Assembly: GCF_003425665.1 (NCBI RefSeq)
Contig: NZ_QQRQ01000005.1
Span: 1 to 64,000, forward strand
Reading direction: 5' to 3'
Source: Evtepia gabavorous
Lineage (GTDB): Bacteria > Bacillota > Clostridia > Oscillospirales > Oscillospiraceae
DNA: 64,000 bases
Below are positions 1-9,121 of the stretch, piece after piece; position 1 is the stretch's first letter; every line of letters begins with the position of its first letter. Below the pieces are notes generated by a model, which did no database searches, was not told where the DNA came from, and worked only from the letters and a program-made list of their open reading frames with translations. The translations under genes were made by a program, and so were the position numbers.

Positions 1-216
1 CCCGCCGATGATGTTCAGCGCAGAGCACGCATCAACGGCCTCGGTGTTCTCGATCTTGTCCTGATCCGAGAACGCCGCCCCGGCGCCCATGACCATGACA
101 GACAGCATCACAGCCACACAGAGCACCAGGCTCAGAACCTTCTTCTGGGGGAACTCCTTGCCCCGCAATGCTTCGCTCCGCAATTTCCCACGGATTTTAC
201 ACGGAACTCCCACCAT
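1..216 (-). CDS. S-layer-homology (SLH) protein, N-terminal part only
   Basis: The window holds only the first ~72 codons; the gene runs off the left edge. The reading frame gives a basic leader, a hydrophobic stretch (KKVLSLVLCVAVMLSVMV) and then GAGAAFSDQDKIENTEAVD followed by ALNIIGG, which is the usual opening of an SLH domain in clostridial surface proteins. It is therefore probably exported by Sec and bound to the cell wall. The start is uncertain: ATG at 214-216 is the farthest in-frame choice after the upstream terminator, but no good ribosome-binding site precedes it, and later TTG codons are possible. It lies downstream of the terminator of the Stn-like operon, so it should be a separate transcription unit. 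The function of the missing C-terminus is unknown. Confidence 0.6.
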   Translation of the reverse strand, partial: MVGVPCKIRGKLRSEALRGKEFPQKKVLSLVLCVAVMLSVMVMGAGAAFSDQDKIENTEAVDACSALNIIGG

Positions 217-239
217 AAAAACATCACTCGCAACAAAAA

Positions 240-276
240 CCCCCAACGCGGAAAATTTGGTTTTCCGCGTTGGGGG
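240..276 (-). terminator. Rho-independent terminator after the Stn-like operon
   Basis: CCCCCAACGCGGAAAA pairs with TTTTCCGCGTTGGGGG around a short loop. On the minus strand the stem is followed by TTTTTG, directly after the stop of the 298-2364 gene. Confidence 0.9.
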
Positions 277-297
277 TGTCTTTCTACGAAGGACCAA

Positions 298-2364
298 TCA
301 CTCTTCCAACTCGTTCTCCCGAATCCGAAGAGCCCCTGTGGGACACGCTTCTGCACACTTGAGGCAGTCAACGCACTCCCGGATCACGTTGCTCTGCTGG
401 AACTCAGGTCGGATGGTAGTATCAAAACCGCGGCCTACCAAGCCGAGGATTCCCTTTCCCACCACCTCGTCACACATTCTGACACACTGGCCGCACAGGA
501 TACACTTGCCTTGGTCCCGTTCAATGGCCACCAAGCGTTTTTCCTTATAGCTGGGATGGAGCTTTCCCTTCCCATTGCCTTTGATCCGCTCAATCCGTTC
601 TGGCTGAAGCTCGTACAGATTGGCACAGCGGATCAGCTTACATTCGGCAAAATCATGGCAGCCGCAGTCCAGACAGCGGGCCGCTTCCGCCCGGGCCTGG
701 GCCTCGGAGAAGCCCAGATTGATCTCCTGAAAGTCGTGCTTCCGCTCCTCCGGGGGACGGGTGGGCATCTTGGCCCGGGGCAGCTTGATATAATCGGCAA
801 AGTATTCAGGAGACACCTTCTTCACCGAGAGATAGGTCTTCTGATAGGGTACCTGCATGCCGTTGAGGTACAGGTCCACCACCTTGGCGCAGCGGCGGGC
901 CTCGCCAATGGCCTCAATGGCAATGGACGCCCCTTGGTTTGTGGCATCTCCCACAGCGAAAACCCCTGGCATAGAGGTCCGATAACTGGTCTCATCCGCC
1001 GAAATAATGCCTTTCCGGTTGAGTTCAATCCCCTCAAAGCCCGCCACGTTGGCCTTTTGTCCAATGGCGCTGATGACACAGGTAACCGGCAGGGTTTCAA
1101 ACTTCCCTTCCACAGGCACCGGACGGCGGCGGCCGCTTTCATCGGGCTCGCCCAGTTCCATCACTTGGAGCTTGATCTCCTTGACCCGGCCATTTTCCCC
1201 GATAATCTCCGCGGGGTTGGTCAAGAATTTATAGATCACGCCCTCTTCCCGGGCCTCGTCAATTTCCAGCTGTTCCGCAGGCATCTCCGCCTCTGTCCGG
1301 CGGTAGACCACATAGACCTCCTTCGCCCCCAGGCGGACCGCAGTCCGGCAGGCATCCATGGCGGTGTTGCCGCCGCCCACCACAGCCACCTGGTCGCCAA
1401 TGGCGGGCTTCTCCCCCATGGCTACCTGGCGCAGGAAGTCAATGCCTCCCATCACGCCGTCCAACTCTTCCCCAGGACAGCCGATGGGCATACTCTCCCA
1501 CGCGCCAATGGCCAAAACCACCGCGTCATAGCTGTTCTTAAATTCCTCAAAGGTCACATCCCTGCCGATGCGGAAATTGTTCTTCATCTCCACACCCAGG
1601 GAGGCAATCTCCGCAACCTCCTCGTCCAGCACCCGTTTGGGCAGCCGGTATTCCGGGATTCCGTACCGAAGCATTCCGCCCATCTGGGGCATCGCGTCCA
1701 CAACGGTCACCCGGTGCCCTTTTAAGGACAGGTAGTAGGCCGCGGTCAAGCCGCCTGGGCCGCCACCGATGATTCCCACACGTTTGCCGGTGGCCGCCGC
1801 TTTGGGCGGAAGATACCCGCCGGCTTGGATCACCCGATCCGCCGCAAAATATTTCAAGTAGGCAATGGAGATCGACTCCTCTACCATCTGGCGCCGGCAG
1901 CCATCCTCACAGGGATGGGGACAAACCCGCCCAATGCAGGCAGGCATGGGCAGGCGCTCCTTGATGATCCGCACGGCTTCCTTGTCATCCCCCCGGGCAA
2001 TGGCCTGGACATATCCCTGGGCATTGACGCTGGCGGGGCAGTTGAGCACACAGGGACCCCGGCAGTCGCCGTCGTGGTCACTCATGAGCAGCTCAATGCT
2101 GGTTTTCCGGGTCCGAACCACCCGCTCCGATTCTGTATAGATCACCTGGCCATCCTGCGCCACCGTGGAACAGGCCCGCAGAAGTTTGGGGCTTCCCTCC
2201 GCTTCCACCACACAGAGGCTGCAGCCGCCGTAATGCTTGAGTTCTCCGTTGTGGCAGAGGTTCGGGATCTCAATGCCGTTGTTCTGGGCGATTTCCAGGA
2301 GGGTTTGACCAGCTCTGCCAGTACAAATCTTACCGTTAATAATGACTTTAATTCTCGTTTTCAT
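298..2364 (-). CDS. GltD-like FAD/NAD(P) oxidoreductase with [2Fe-2S] and [4Fe-4S] domains (StnA-like)
   Basis: This 688-residue protein has three parts. Residues 1-150 form a plant-type [2Fe-2S] domain (CHNGELKHYGGCSLC) and a His/Cys [4Fe-4S] segment (HDGDCRGPCVLNC). Residues ~130-520 form a GltD/NfnB-like flavoprotein with two dinucleotide folds (GIIGGGPGGL and VAVVGGGNTAMD) and the closing FAVGDA motif. The C-terminus carries two ferredoxin-type clusters (CILCGQCVRMC and CVDCLKCAEAC). No glutamate synthase large subunit is adjacent, so it is unlikely to be glutamate synthase. It follows the NuoEF-type gene by 17 bases. This pair matches the architecture of the Sporomusa-type transhydrogenase StnABC, which couples NADPH, NAD and ferredoxin by electron bifurcation. 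Domain identity is seen; the bifurcating role is inferred. It is cytosolic. Confidence 0.75.
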   Translation of the reverse strand: MKTRIKVIINGKICTGRAGQTLLEIAQNNGIEIPNLCHNGELKHYGGCSLCVVEAEGSPKLLRACSTVAQDGQVIYTESERVVRTRKTSIELLMSDHDGDCRGPCVLNCPASVNAQGYVQAIARGDDKEAVRIIKERLPMPACIGRVCPHPCEDGCRRQMVEESISIAYLKYFAADRVIQAGGYLPPKAAATGKRVGIIGGGPGGLTAAYYLSLKGHRVTVVDAMPQMGGMLRYGIPEYRLPKRVLDEEVAEIASLGVEMKNNFRIGRDVTFEEFKNSYDAVVLAIGAWESMPIGCPGEELDGVMGGIDFLRQVAMGEKPAIGDQVAVVGGGNTAMDACRTAVRLGAKEVYVVYRRTEAEMPAEQLEIDEAREEGVIYKFLTNPAEIIGENGRVKEIKLQVMELGEPDESGRRRPVPVEGKFETLPVTCVISAIGQKANVAGFEGIELNRKGIISADETSYRTSMPGVFAVGDATNQGASIAIEAIGEARRCAKVVDLYLNGMQVPYQKTYLSVKKVSPEYFADYIKLPRAKMPTRPPEERKHDFQEINLGFSEAQARAEAARCLDCGCHDFAECKLIRCANLYELQPERIERIKGNGKGKLHPSYKEKRLVAIERDQGKCILCGQCVRMCDEVVGKGILGLVGRGFDTTIRPEFQQSNVIRECVDCLKCAEACPTGALRIRENELEE

Positions 2365-2381
2365 TCTATGCCCCTCCCTTC

Positions 2382-4622
2382 TTAGTCCACCACAATGGCG
2401 CCAAACTTACAGGAGCTGACGCACTGCTTGCACTTGATACAAGCCGACTGGTCAATGACATGGGGCTCTTTCCGGGTCCCGCTGATGCACTCCACCGGGC
2501 ACTTCCGGGCGCAGACAGTGCAGCCGGTACATTTGGCCGGGTCAATGGAGATGGTCAGCAGCGCCGAACATTCATGGGCGGGACATTTCTTATCCCGGAT
2601 GTGGGCCTCATACTCCTCCCGGAAATACCGAATGGTGGTCAAGACCGGGTTGGGCGCGGTCTGGCCCAGGCCACACAGCGCACCATCCTTGATGCTGACG
2701 CACAGCTCTTCCAGCAGCTCGATGTCCCCCTCTTGTCCTTCCCCTTCGCAGATTCGGTTGAGGATCTCCATCATGCGGGTGGTGCCAATCCGGCAGGGGA
2801 CGCACTTGCCGCAGGATTCCCGGGCGGTAAAGTCCAGGAAGAAACGGGCGATGTTCACCATACAGGTGCTGTCATCCATCACCACCATGCCGCCGGAGCC
2901 CATGATCGCGCCAGTGGCCGACAGTGCCTTATAGTCAATGGGGGTATCCATCAAGGCCGCGGGGATACAGCCGCCGGAGGGACCGCCCATCTGCACCGCT
3001 TTGTAGGCCCGGCCGTCCTTAATGCCGCCGGCAATGTCAAAAATAACATCCTTGAGCGAGTTCCCCATGGGAACCTCCACCAGGCCGCCCCGCTGGACTT
3101 TGCCGGTGAGAGCAAAGACCTTGGTGCCTTTGGAGTTCTCCGTGCCCATGGCCGCAAAGGCCGTCCCGCCATGTTGAATGATCCAGGCAACGTTGGCAAA
3201 AGTCTCCACGTTGTTGATATTGGAGGGCTCATTCAGATAGCCGCTCTGGGCCGGGAAGGGCGGCTTCAGCCGGGGCATGCCTCGCTTGCCCTCCATGGAT
3301 TCAATCAGGGCGGTCTCCTCACCGCACACGAAAGCGCCGGCGCCAATTTTGATGTTCAGGTCACAGGAAAAGTCCGTGCCCAAGATATTCTTCCCCAGCA
3401 GGCCGCGGCTACGGGCCTGTTCAATGGCCTGACTCAGCCGCTCCACCGCCAGAGGGTACTCCGCCCGGATATATACATACATGTCGCTGGCCCCAATGGC
3501 ATAGGCGCCGATGAGCATGCCTTCGATCAGGGTATGGGGGTCGGACTCAATCACCGCCCGGTCCATAAACGCGCCGGGATCGCCCTCGTCGGCGTTGCAG
3601 ATGAGATGCTTCTGCTCCCCTTCCGCCTTCCGGGCGGCGTCCCACTTAAACCAGGTGGGGAAGCCCGCTCCGCCGCGGCCTGCCAGCCCGGAGACCTTGA
3701 TCTCCTCGATCACCTCTTCCGGCTTCATCTTCAGGGCTTTGTCCAGGGCCTGGTAACCGGCATGGTTGATGTAGTCGTCAATGCTGGTGGGGTCCACCAC
3801 GCCGCAGTTTCGCAGGGCCACGCGCTTCTGTTTTTTCAGGAACCGGGCGTCCTCATCACTGATGAACATGGCCTCCAGCTTGGAAAAATCCTTTTTCCGC
3901 ACCGCTTCCACGATCCCCAGCGCGTCGGTCTCCGTGACCCGCACCAGGCGGTGGAGCAGCTGCTCTCCCTCGTAAATATCCACGATGGGTTCCAAATAGC
4001 ACATACCGATGCAGCCCGTGGTCTCCACGGTAAAGCTGTCGGTGGCGGTCATGTGGCCGGCAAGCACTTTGGCCACCCGGGCCGCGCCGGCGGAAACCCC
4101 GCAGCTGCCCTGCCCCACCAGGATACGGATGCCATTGCCCGCTTCCCGCTGGCGCAACTGGCGGAGAATCTTAATGGTTTTCTCCGGGGTAAGATTCCCA
4201 TAGGTATCGCCGTTAATCATCATCACCGGGGCCAGGGAGCAGCAGCCCAGACAGGCCACCTCGTTGAGGGTAAACATTCCGTCTTCCGTGGTCTCCCCAT
4301 TGTGGATTCCCAGTTCCTGGGTAATAGCGGTCCGAATGCGTTCTGATCCGTTGACATGGCAGGCCGTCCCATCACAGAGCATGATCTGATACGTCCCCAT
4401 GGGCTGCAAGCGGAAATAGCTGTAAAAGGTGGCTACTCCCATCACTTTGGCCGGGCTGTTGCCCGTGCGCTGGGCCACATGGTAGATGACCTCCTGAGGC
4501 AGATAGCCATAAATCGACTGGGCCTGCTGGAGAATCATGATCAGACTGGTGGCATCCTCCTGATATTGGCGCAGTACGCCTTCCATCAGGGATAGGTCAA
4601 CACCTGACTTGAACTCGGTCAT
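2382..4622 (-). CDS. Fused NuoE-NuoF-type diaphorase with C-terminal ferredoxin domain (StnBC-like)
   Basis: This 746-residue protein fuses subunits that are often separate. Residues ~1-155 are a NuoE-type thioredoxin-like [2Fe-2S] domain (CDGTACHVNGS and EVACLGCCSLAP). Residues ~160-245 are a second thioredoxin-like [2Fe-2S] domain (GQGSCGVSAG and TTGCIGMCYLEP). Residues ~260-650 are the NuoF FMN/NADH domain (GRGGAGFPTWFKW, ICNADEGDPGAFMD) and its N3-type cluster (ESCGKCVPCRIG). The C-terminus carries two [4Fe-4S] clusters (CTGCTVCARKC, CIKCKQCVSSC). NADH oxidation at FMN is expected. ATG at 4622 was chosen because AAAGGAG lies 8 bases upstream; the GTG at 4631 would overlap that site. It leads the two-gene operon with the GltD-like protein. 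Without the hydrogenase or formate dehydrogenase catalytic gene beside it, a transhydrogenase is the best guess. Confidence 0.8.
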   Translation of the reverse strand: MTEFKSGVDLSLMEGVLRQYQEDATSLIMILQQAQSIYGYLPQEVIYHVAQRTGNSPAKVMGVATFYSYFRLQPMGTYQIMLCDGTACHVNGSERIRTAITQELGIHNGETTEDGMFTLNEVACLGCCSLAPVMMINGDTYGNLTPEKTIKILRQLRQREAGNGIRILVGQGSCGVSAGAARVAKVLAGHMTATDSFTVETTGCIGMCYLEPIVDIYEGEQLLHRLVRVTETDALGIVEAVRKKDFSKLEAMFISDEDARFLKKQKRVALRNCGVVDPTSIDDYINHAGYQALDKALKMKPEEVIEEIKVSGLAGRGGAGFPTWFKWDAARKAEGEQKHLICNADEGDPGAFMDRAVIESDPHTLIEGMLIGAYAIGASDMYVYIRAEYPLAVERLSQAIEQARSRGLLGKNILGTDFSCDLNIKIGAGAFVCGEETALIESMEGKRGMPRLKPPFPAQSGYLNEPSNINNVETFANVAWIIQHGGTAFAAMGTENSKGTKVFALTGKVQRGGLVEVPMGNSLKDVIFDIAGGIKDGRAYKAVQMGGPSGGCIPAALMDTPIDYKALSATGAIMGSGGMVVMDDSTCMVNIARFFLDFTARESCGKCVPCRIGTTRMMEILNRICEGEGQEGDIELLEELCVSIKDGALCGLGQTAPNPVLTTIRYFREEYEAHIRDKKCPAHECSALLTISIDPAKCTGCTVCARKCPVECISGTRKEPHVIDQSACIKCKQCVSSCKFGAIVVD

Positions 4623-4724
4623 TATTTTCACTCCTTTGATTGACGGGGATTTCGTTTATCATCTTTACAGTTTTTTTATCTTATCTTTCATTTTCCCCGT
4701 GGCGTGCAAAACATTATCGGTTAA

Positions 4725-4753
4725 ATTATAGTCCCCTGGCACACGATTTGCAA
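4725..4753 (-). promoter_or_regulatory. Sigma-A promoter of the Stn-like operon
   Basis: On the minus strand TTGCAA and a perfect TATAAT are separated by exactly 17 bases, about 100 bases upstream of the NuoEF-type start. The rest of the 4623-4876 gap shows no coding sign. Confidence 0.8.
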
Positions 4754-4876
4754 GCCCAATTCCACGACTGGCCAAAAGTTTTTGTATACTTTCCCCTAAA
4801 AATCTGACATTTTCCCAGGCTTTTCGTCTCTCTTTTGTTCCTTTTCTCACAACCTTTGCAAAAAAACTTGCAAGTG

Positions 4877-4909
4877 AAAAAGAGACTTGAAAACTTCAAG
4901 TCTCTTTTT
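4877..4909 (-). terminator. Terminator after nrdD
   Basis: A 15-bp perfect stem (AAAAAGAGACTTGAA with its complement) with a 3-base loop lies about 50 bases past the nrdD stop. The arms themselves supply the U-run, so it could work in both directions. Confidence 0.85.
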
Positions 4910-4958
4910 GCATGATTTCTTTCAAATTGTATGTCATATACCGCCTTGGGCAGAAATC

Positions 4959-7289
4959 TCACACGTGATGCTTCACCCGATCATGTTCCTCCGCCCGCTT
5001 GGCGTTGTTAAACCGATCCAGGGTCCCCACCAAGTAACCGGTGATCCGACGGATCCGCTCAAAGGGCACGCCGTCGTCCTCATGGCGTCCGCAGCCAGGG
5101 CACTGGTCCCCGATGATCCCAGAGAATCCACACACCGGGTCCCGGTCCACCGGATGGTTGACCGAACCGTAGCCGATTCCCTTCTCTTTCATACACCGGA
5201 TAACCCGTTCAAAGGCGTCCAAGTTCTCCGTGGGGTCTCCGTCCATCTCAATATAACTGATGTGACCGGCGTTGGTCAGGGCGTGATAAGGCGCCTCAAT
5301 AGCAATCTTGTCATATGCGGAGATGGGGTAGTACACCGGCACATGGAACGAATTGGTGTAGTAATCCCGGTCGGTAATCCCCTCCATGACGCCGTACTTC
5401 TCCTTGTCGATCTTGACAAACCGGCCCGACAGTCCTTCCGCGGGCGTGGCCAGCAGGGAGAAATTCAGGTTGCGCTTTCTGCTCTCCTCATCCATCCGGG
5501 CCCGCATGTGTCCGATGATCTCCAGGCCCAGCACCCGGGCCCGCTCGCTCTCCCCGTGGTGCTCCCCAATGAGCGCCTTCAAGGTCTCTGCCAGGCCAAT
5601 GAAACCCACAGACAGGGTGCCGTGCTTCAGCACTTCCCGGACCTCATCATCCCAGTCCAGCTGATCCGAGTCAATCCAAACCCCCTGCCCCATCAGGAAG
5701 GGCGCGTTCTTGACCTTCTTCCGGCACTGGAACTCAAACCGCTCCAGCAGCTGATCCACGCACAGGTCCATCATGTGATCCAAGCTCTCAAAGAAGGTAT
5801 TGATATCTCCCTTGGCCTTGATCCCCAGCCGGGGCAGGTTAATGGTGGTAAAGGACAGGTTGCCCCGCCCGTTGCAGATCTCCCGCTCCGGGTCCACCAC
5901 GTTGCCAATGACTCTCGTCCGGCAGCCCATGTAGGCAATTTCCGTCTCCGGATGTCCTTCTTTATAATATTGCAGATTGAAGGGCGCGTCAATAAAGGAG
6001 AAATTGGGGAAGAGCCGCTTGGCCGAGCAGCGGATGGCCAGTTGGAACAGATCATAGTTGGGTTCCCCAGGATTGTAGTTGACCCCGTCCTTCACCCGGA
6101 AAATCTGGATGGGGAAGATGGGGGTCTCCCCATTGCCCAGGCCGGCCTCGGTAGCCAGCATGATATTTTTCATCACCATCCGGCCTTCCGGCGTGGTGTC
6201 CATCCCATAGTTAATCGAAGAGAACGGCGTCTGAGCCCCTGCCCGGGAGTGCATGGTGTTCAAGTTGTGGATCAGGGCCTCCATGGCCTGATAGGTCGCC
6301 CGGTCGGTCTCCTTGGTGGCCCGATAATGGGCAAAGGCCTGGCACTTGCGCATCTCCGCTTCATCCTGGCTGTAATGGGCCAGCAAAAAGGGCATCTCCG
6401 CCTGGAAATACTCCTCACAGTCCTCCAGCTTGGGATACAGGCCGGTCTCTTCCTTAATCTTCTGGATATTGGCCTTGATCTCGCTTTCAGGGTCTGTTCG
6501 ATCCTCCAGCAGCATCACCGCCCGAGCCAGATTCTGGCGATAAATCCGCTGGAACGTCTTCCGCACTCCCATGGCCATGGAATAATCAAAGTTCACAATG
6601 GCTTGCCCGCCATGCTGGTCGTTCTGATTGGATTGAATGGCGATGCAGGCCAGGGCTGCATAAGAGGCAATGTCGTTGGGCTCCCGCAGTGTGCCGTGCC
6701 CTGTGGAGAAGCCCCCATCAAAGAGCTTAATCAGGTCAATCTGGGTACAGGTGGTGGTCCCCATAGGGGCAAAGTCCATGTCATGGATGTGGATATCCCC
6801 GCTGGTGTGGGCCCGGGCATGCTCCGGCTTCATCACAAACATCTGATAGAACTGCTTCGACCCCTCGCTGCCGTACTTGAGCATAGTGCCCATGGCAGTG
6901 TCTCCGTCGATGTTGGCGTTCTCCCGCTTAATGTCGCTGTCCTTGGCGGAGGAGAAGGTAATGTCCTCGTAAATTTTCATCAGGCGGGTGTTCATCTCCC
7001 GGGCCCGGTTCCGCTCGGAGCGGTAGAGGATATACGCCTTGGCTGTCTGAACATAGCCATTGTCCATCAGCACCCGTTCCACGATATCCTGGATATGTTC
7101 CACATCGGGGCAGTTTCCCCCTTCTACCTCCAGCACAGAGGCCACCTCATGGGCCAGCTTGGCCGCGGTCTCCTCATAGCCCGGTTTATAGGTGGCCTCA
7201 AACGCCTTGTTGATGGCGTCTGCAATCTTATTCTCATGGAAGGGGACCACTCTTCCGTCCCGCTTCCGAATCTGTTGTACCGTGGTCAT
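4959..7289 (-). CDS. nrdD: Anaerobic ribonucleoside-triphosphate reductase
   Basis: Class III ribonucleotide reductase, a glycyl-radical enzyme that makes dNTPs from NTPs without oxygen. The 776-residue product opens with an ATP-cone domain (IRKRDGRVVPFHENKIADAI), continues through the ten-stranded barrel (FSSINYGMDTTPEGRMVM, GCRTRVIGN, RGNLSFTTINLPRLG), and ends with the zinc site (CPGCGRHE) and the glycyl-radical loop RRITGYLVG. The ATG at 7289 is preceded by AAGGAGAG at good spacing. The activating enzyme gene nrdG is not next to it in this window and must lie elsewhere. The gene has its own promoter upstream and its own terminator. Confidence 0.95.
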   Translation of the reverse strand: MTTVQQIRKRDGRVVPFHENKIADAINKAFEATYKPGYEETAAKLAHEVASVLEVEGGNCPDVEHIQDIVERVLMDNGYVQTAKAYILYRSERNRAREMNTRLMKIYEDITFSSAKDSDIKRENANIDGDTAMGTMLKYGSEGSKQFYQMFVMKPEHARAHTSGDIHIHDMDFAPMGTTTCTQIDLIKLFDGGFSTGHGTLREPNDIASYAALACIAIQSNQNDQHGGQAIVNFDYSMAMGVRKTFQRIYRQNLARAVMLLEDRTDPESEIKANIQKIKEETGLYPKLEDCEEYFQAEMPFLLAHYSQDEAEMRKCQAFAHYRATKETDRATYQAMEALIHNLNTMHSRAGAQTPFSSINYGMDTTPEGRMVMKNIMLATEAGLGNGETPIFPIQIFRVKDGVNYNPGEPNYDLFQLAIRCSAKRLFPNFSFIDAPFNLQYYKEGHPETEIAYMGCRTRVIGNVVDPEREICNGRGNLSFTTINLPRLGIKAKGDINTFFESLDHMMDLCVDQLLERFEFQCRKKVKNAPFLMGQGVWIDSDQLDWDDEVREVLKHGTLSVGFIGLAETLKALIGEHHGESERARVLGLEIIGHMRARMDEESRKRNLNFSLLATPAEGLSGRFVKIDKEKYGVMEGITDRDYYTNSFHVPVYYPISAYDKIAIEAPYHALTNAGHISYIEMDGDPTENLDAFERVIRCMKEKGIGYGSVNHPVDRDPVCGFSGIIGDQCPGCGRHEDDGVPFERIRRITGYLVGTLDRFNNAKRAEEHDRVKHHV

Positions 7290-7361
7290 CGAGCGTCTCT
7301 CCTTCTTATCCAAACTCCCATCTCCGCCGGGAGCATCTTGTGGTTTTCCTATCACAAAAAC

Positions 7362-7426
7362 ACACGATATTGTGTTTCCTTCGAATCAGCACCCACATCA
7401 TAGCACCCGGGCACTGTCTCCGTCAA
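7362..7426 (-). promoter_or_regulatory. nrdD promoter with downstream palindrome
   Basis: Minus-strand TTGACG (7421-7426) and TATGAT (7397-7402) are 18 bases apart. Just past the expected transcription start lies the near-palindrome ACACGATATTGTGT (7362-7375), a likely operator. It resembles an NrdR box but is two bases shorter than the usual 16-bp form. The stretch 7427-7589 shows no other gene and no terminator for the phage cassette. Confidence 0.6.
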
Positions 7427-7589
7427 GACTTGTCTGGGAAAATTATTGCACAAAATTTAGGGTCCGTCTGTGACTTCGGCACCATGGCTTGTGTGCCCAT
7501 GCGCCCGCTCCCGGCAGACTCCCCGCTTCCCAACGGCGCCCTGCTCTTCCAGGATTTCTTTCCCCAGCCGCCCAGGAGACCGACACGGG

Positions 7590-8069
7590 TTACACGCTGT
7601 CCGAAAATTGGTACTTCACCAAGAGATGACAGGGCAGAATCTCCTCAATCCGGGCCTTTGTCTGCTCAAATCCCGCCGGGATCCCCTCCACACCGGGAAA
7701 GGAAACCACCACCTCCAGCGGGTCCTCCGTCTCCTCCACCTGGGCCGGGATTCCACAGCCCCGGAGGGTATCGTTCATGGCCGCCAGGGTAAAGCTGTCC
7801 CCCCCAATGCGAAGCAGCGCGGCCACCGTCTGGCGCAGTTCTTCCAAGGTCTCCCCTGCGCGCTCCAGTCCCAGCAGCTCCAGCAGTCCTGTCAGCCCTT
7901 CCGCCTGGGCCGTGTACAGATTCATCTCCCGCTGGAGGAGGGCCACCTGCTCCGCCACCTGGTCCAGCGCCTCCCCTTCGCTCTGGAGTTCCCCCCACTG
8001 GAAGGAGCCCTCCCATCGGTAAACCCCCAGCGGGGCCAGCAGATCCCGCAAGTTCTGTCCATGACTCAT
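7590..8069 (-). CDS. YmfQ/XkdU-like phage baseplate protein
   Basis: 159 residues resembling the YmfQ (DUF2313) family that follows gpJ in contractile-tail operons. It has a long helical first half (LQREMNLYTAQAEGLTGLLELLGLE) and a beta-rich end closing with LVKYQFSDSV. It overlaps the gpJ-like gene by 4 bases. It is the last gene of the cassette; a tail-fibre gene, which normally follows, is absent, and the ~100 bases downstream do not encode one. Confidence 0.7.
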   Translation of the reverse strand: MSHGQNLRDLLAPLGVYRWEGSFQWGELQSEGEALDQVAEQVALLQREMNLYTAQAEGLTGLLELLGLERAGETLEELRQTVAALLRIGGDSFTLAAMNDTLRGCGIPAQVEETEDPLEVVVSFPGVEGIPAGFEQTKARIEEILPCHLLVKYQFSDSV

Positions 8070-9121
8070 CGCAGTTCCTCCACAGAGACAGACTCCAGCA
8101 CCGGCAGCTGGTTTTCTGCCACCACCACATCGTTGGCCGGGCCTTCAATCCGGTAGTTGTCAACCCCCTCCACCTGGTAAATGCGCTGCCCAATCTGTGC
8201 CAGAAGAAGGTCCCGGCCCAGCATGCTTCCGTCAAACCAGGTCTCCATGGCCTCCTGTACCCGGGCAATCACCGGCCCAGGCAGCAGTCCGGGCTTTGGT
8301 TTAACAGAGAGAATGAGCCGTACTGCCACCGGTTCCGGCGCCAAAACCGCCACGTCCACCGCGATCTCCCGCTTCTGCTCCAACCGCTCCTGGACCTGCC
8401 TGAGGAGCTCTTCCCCCGGCAGACCCTCCACCCCGGCAATGATCACATCCACCGTACCCATTCCCCGGTTTTTGGGCAGAACCCGCACCGCGGTCACCCC
8501 CTCCACCGCCAAGGCCTCCTGGGCATAGTAGGCTCCATTGGTGCCGTTGGGTAGCTGCTGGTAAGTGGCCAGAATCCGGGCCCGCAGTTCCTCGTCCCCT
8601 TCTTCCTCCCGCCCCCCTGTAAACGGGACCGGATTGGTACAGGCGGCCACCCCCACCGGCGCCACCGCCATGGTGCGGACCGTCCCGGCGGACACATTGC
8701 CCCCCGGCCCGGGTTCCACCGCCTGGGCCGGGAGGTCCACAGATAGCTCCCCCGCAGGCAGCACCCCGGCCTGGGTGGTCTCAAAAGCCACCAGCCCCGC
8801 CGTCATACACACCGTCCCTTGGGCAATCTCCAAATCCTCCTCCACCGCCTCCTGGACAGAGAAGCGGAGGGTCCCACTGGCCTGCCGGGCAGGGTTTCGG
8901 GCAATCCCCCGCAGAAACCCATGTTTTTCCAGTTCTTCCCCTGTGGCCGTCTGGGGAAAACACTGCCGGCAGGTCCAGGCCAGCTCCTCATAGAGCCCAT
9001 AGACCTGTGCCGCCAGGGCATACATCCGCACCGCCATCTCTCCCGTGCCGTTGGGTTCCATTCCGGTCTCCTGAGAAAACCGATCCATCATCTCCCGGTA
9101 AATTTCTTCCACTGTTTTCAT
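8066..9121 (-). CDS. Baseplate J-like protein (XkdT-like)
   Basis: 351 residues; outer baseplate wedge protein of contractile tails. Typical gpJ features are the opening helix (KTVEEIYREMMDRF), the segment ATGEELEKHG and the conserved G.NGAYYAQEALAVEGVTAV block with VDVIIAGVEGLPGEELL near residues 210-275. ATG at 9121 was chosen because it overlaps the stop of the gp25-like gene upstream (ATGA-type coupling); the longer frame upstream lies inside that gene. Confidence 0.85.
   Translation of the reverse strand: MKTVEEIYREMMDRFSQETGMEPNGTGEMAVRMYALAAQVYGLYEELAWTCRQCFPQTATGEELEKHGFLRGIARNPARQASGTLRFSVQEAVEEDLEIAQGTVCMTAGLVAFETTQAGVLPAGELSVDLPAQAVEPGPGGNVSAGTVRTMAVAPVGVAACTNPVPFTGGREEEGDEELRARILATYQQLPNGTNGAYYAQEALAVEGVTAVRVLPKNRGMGTVDVIIAGVEGLPGEELLRQVQERLEQKREIAVDVAVLAPEPVAVRLILSVKPKPGLLPGPVIARVQEAMETWFDGSMLGRDLLLAQIGQRIYQVEGVDNYRIEGPANDVVVAENQLPVLESVSVEELR

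Noticed and set aside
298-2364. Glutamate synthase small subunit (GltD)
   Set aside because: There is no gltB, and the extra Fe-S domains and NuoEF neighbour fit an electron-transfer complex better.
511-7403. Long plus-strand open frames opposite the transhydrogenase and nrdD genes (404, 628 and 838 codons)
   Set aside because: They are shadows of GC-rich genes on the other strand: no ribosome sites, no motifs, and His/Gly/Pro-rich composition typical of antisense frames.
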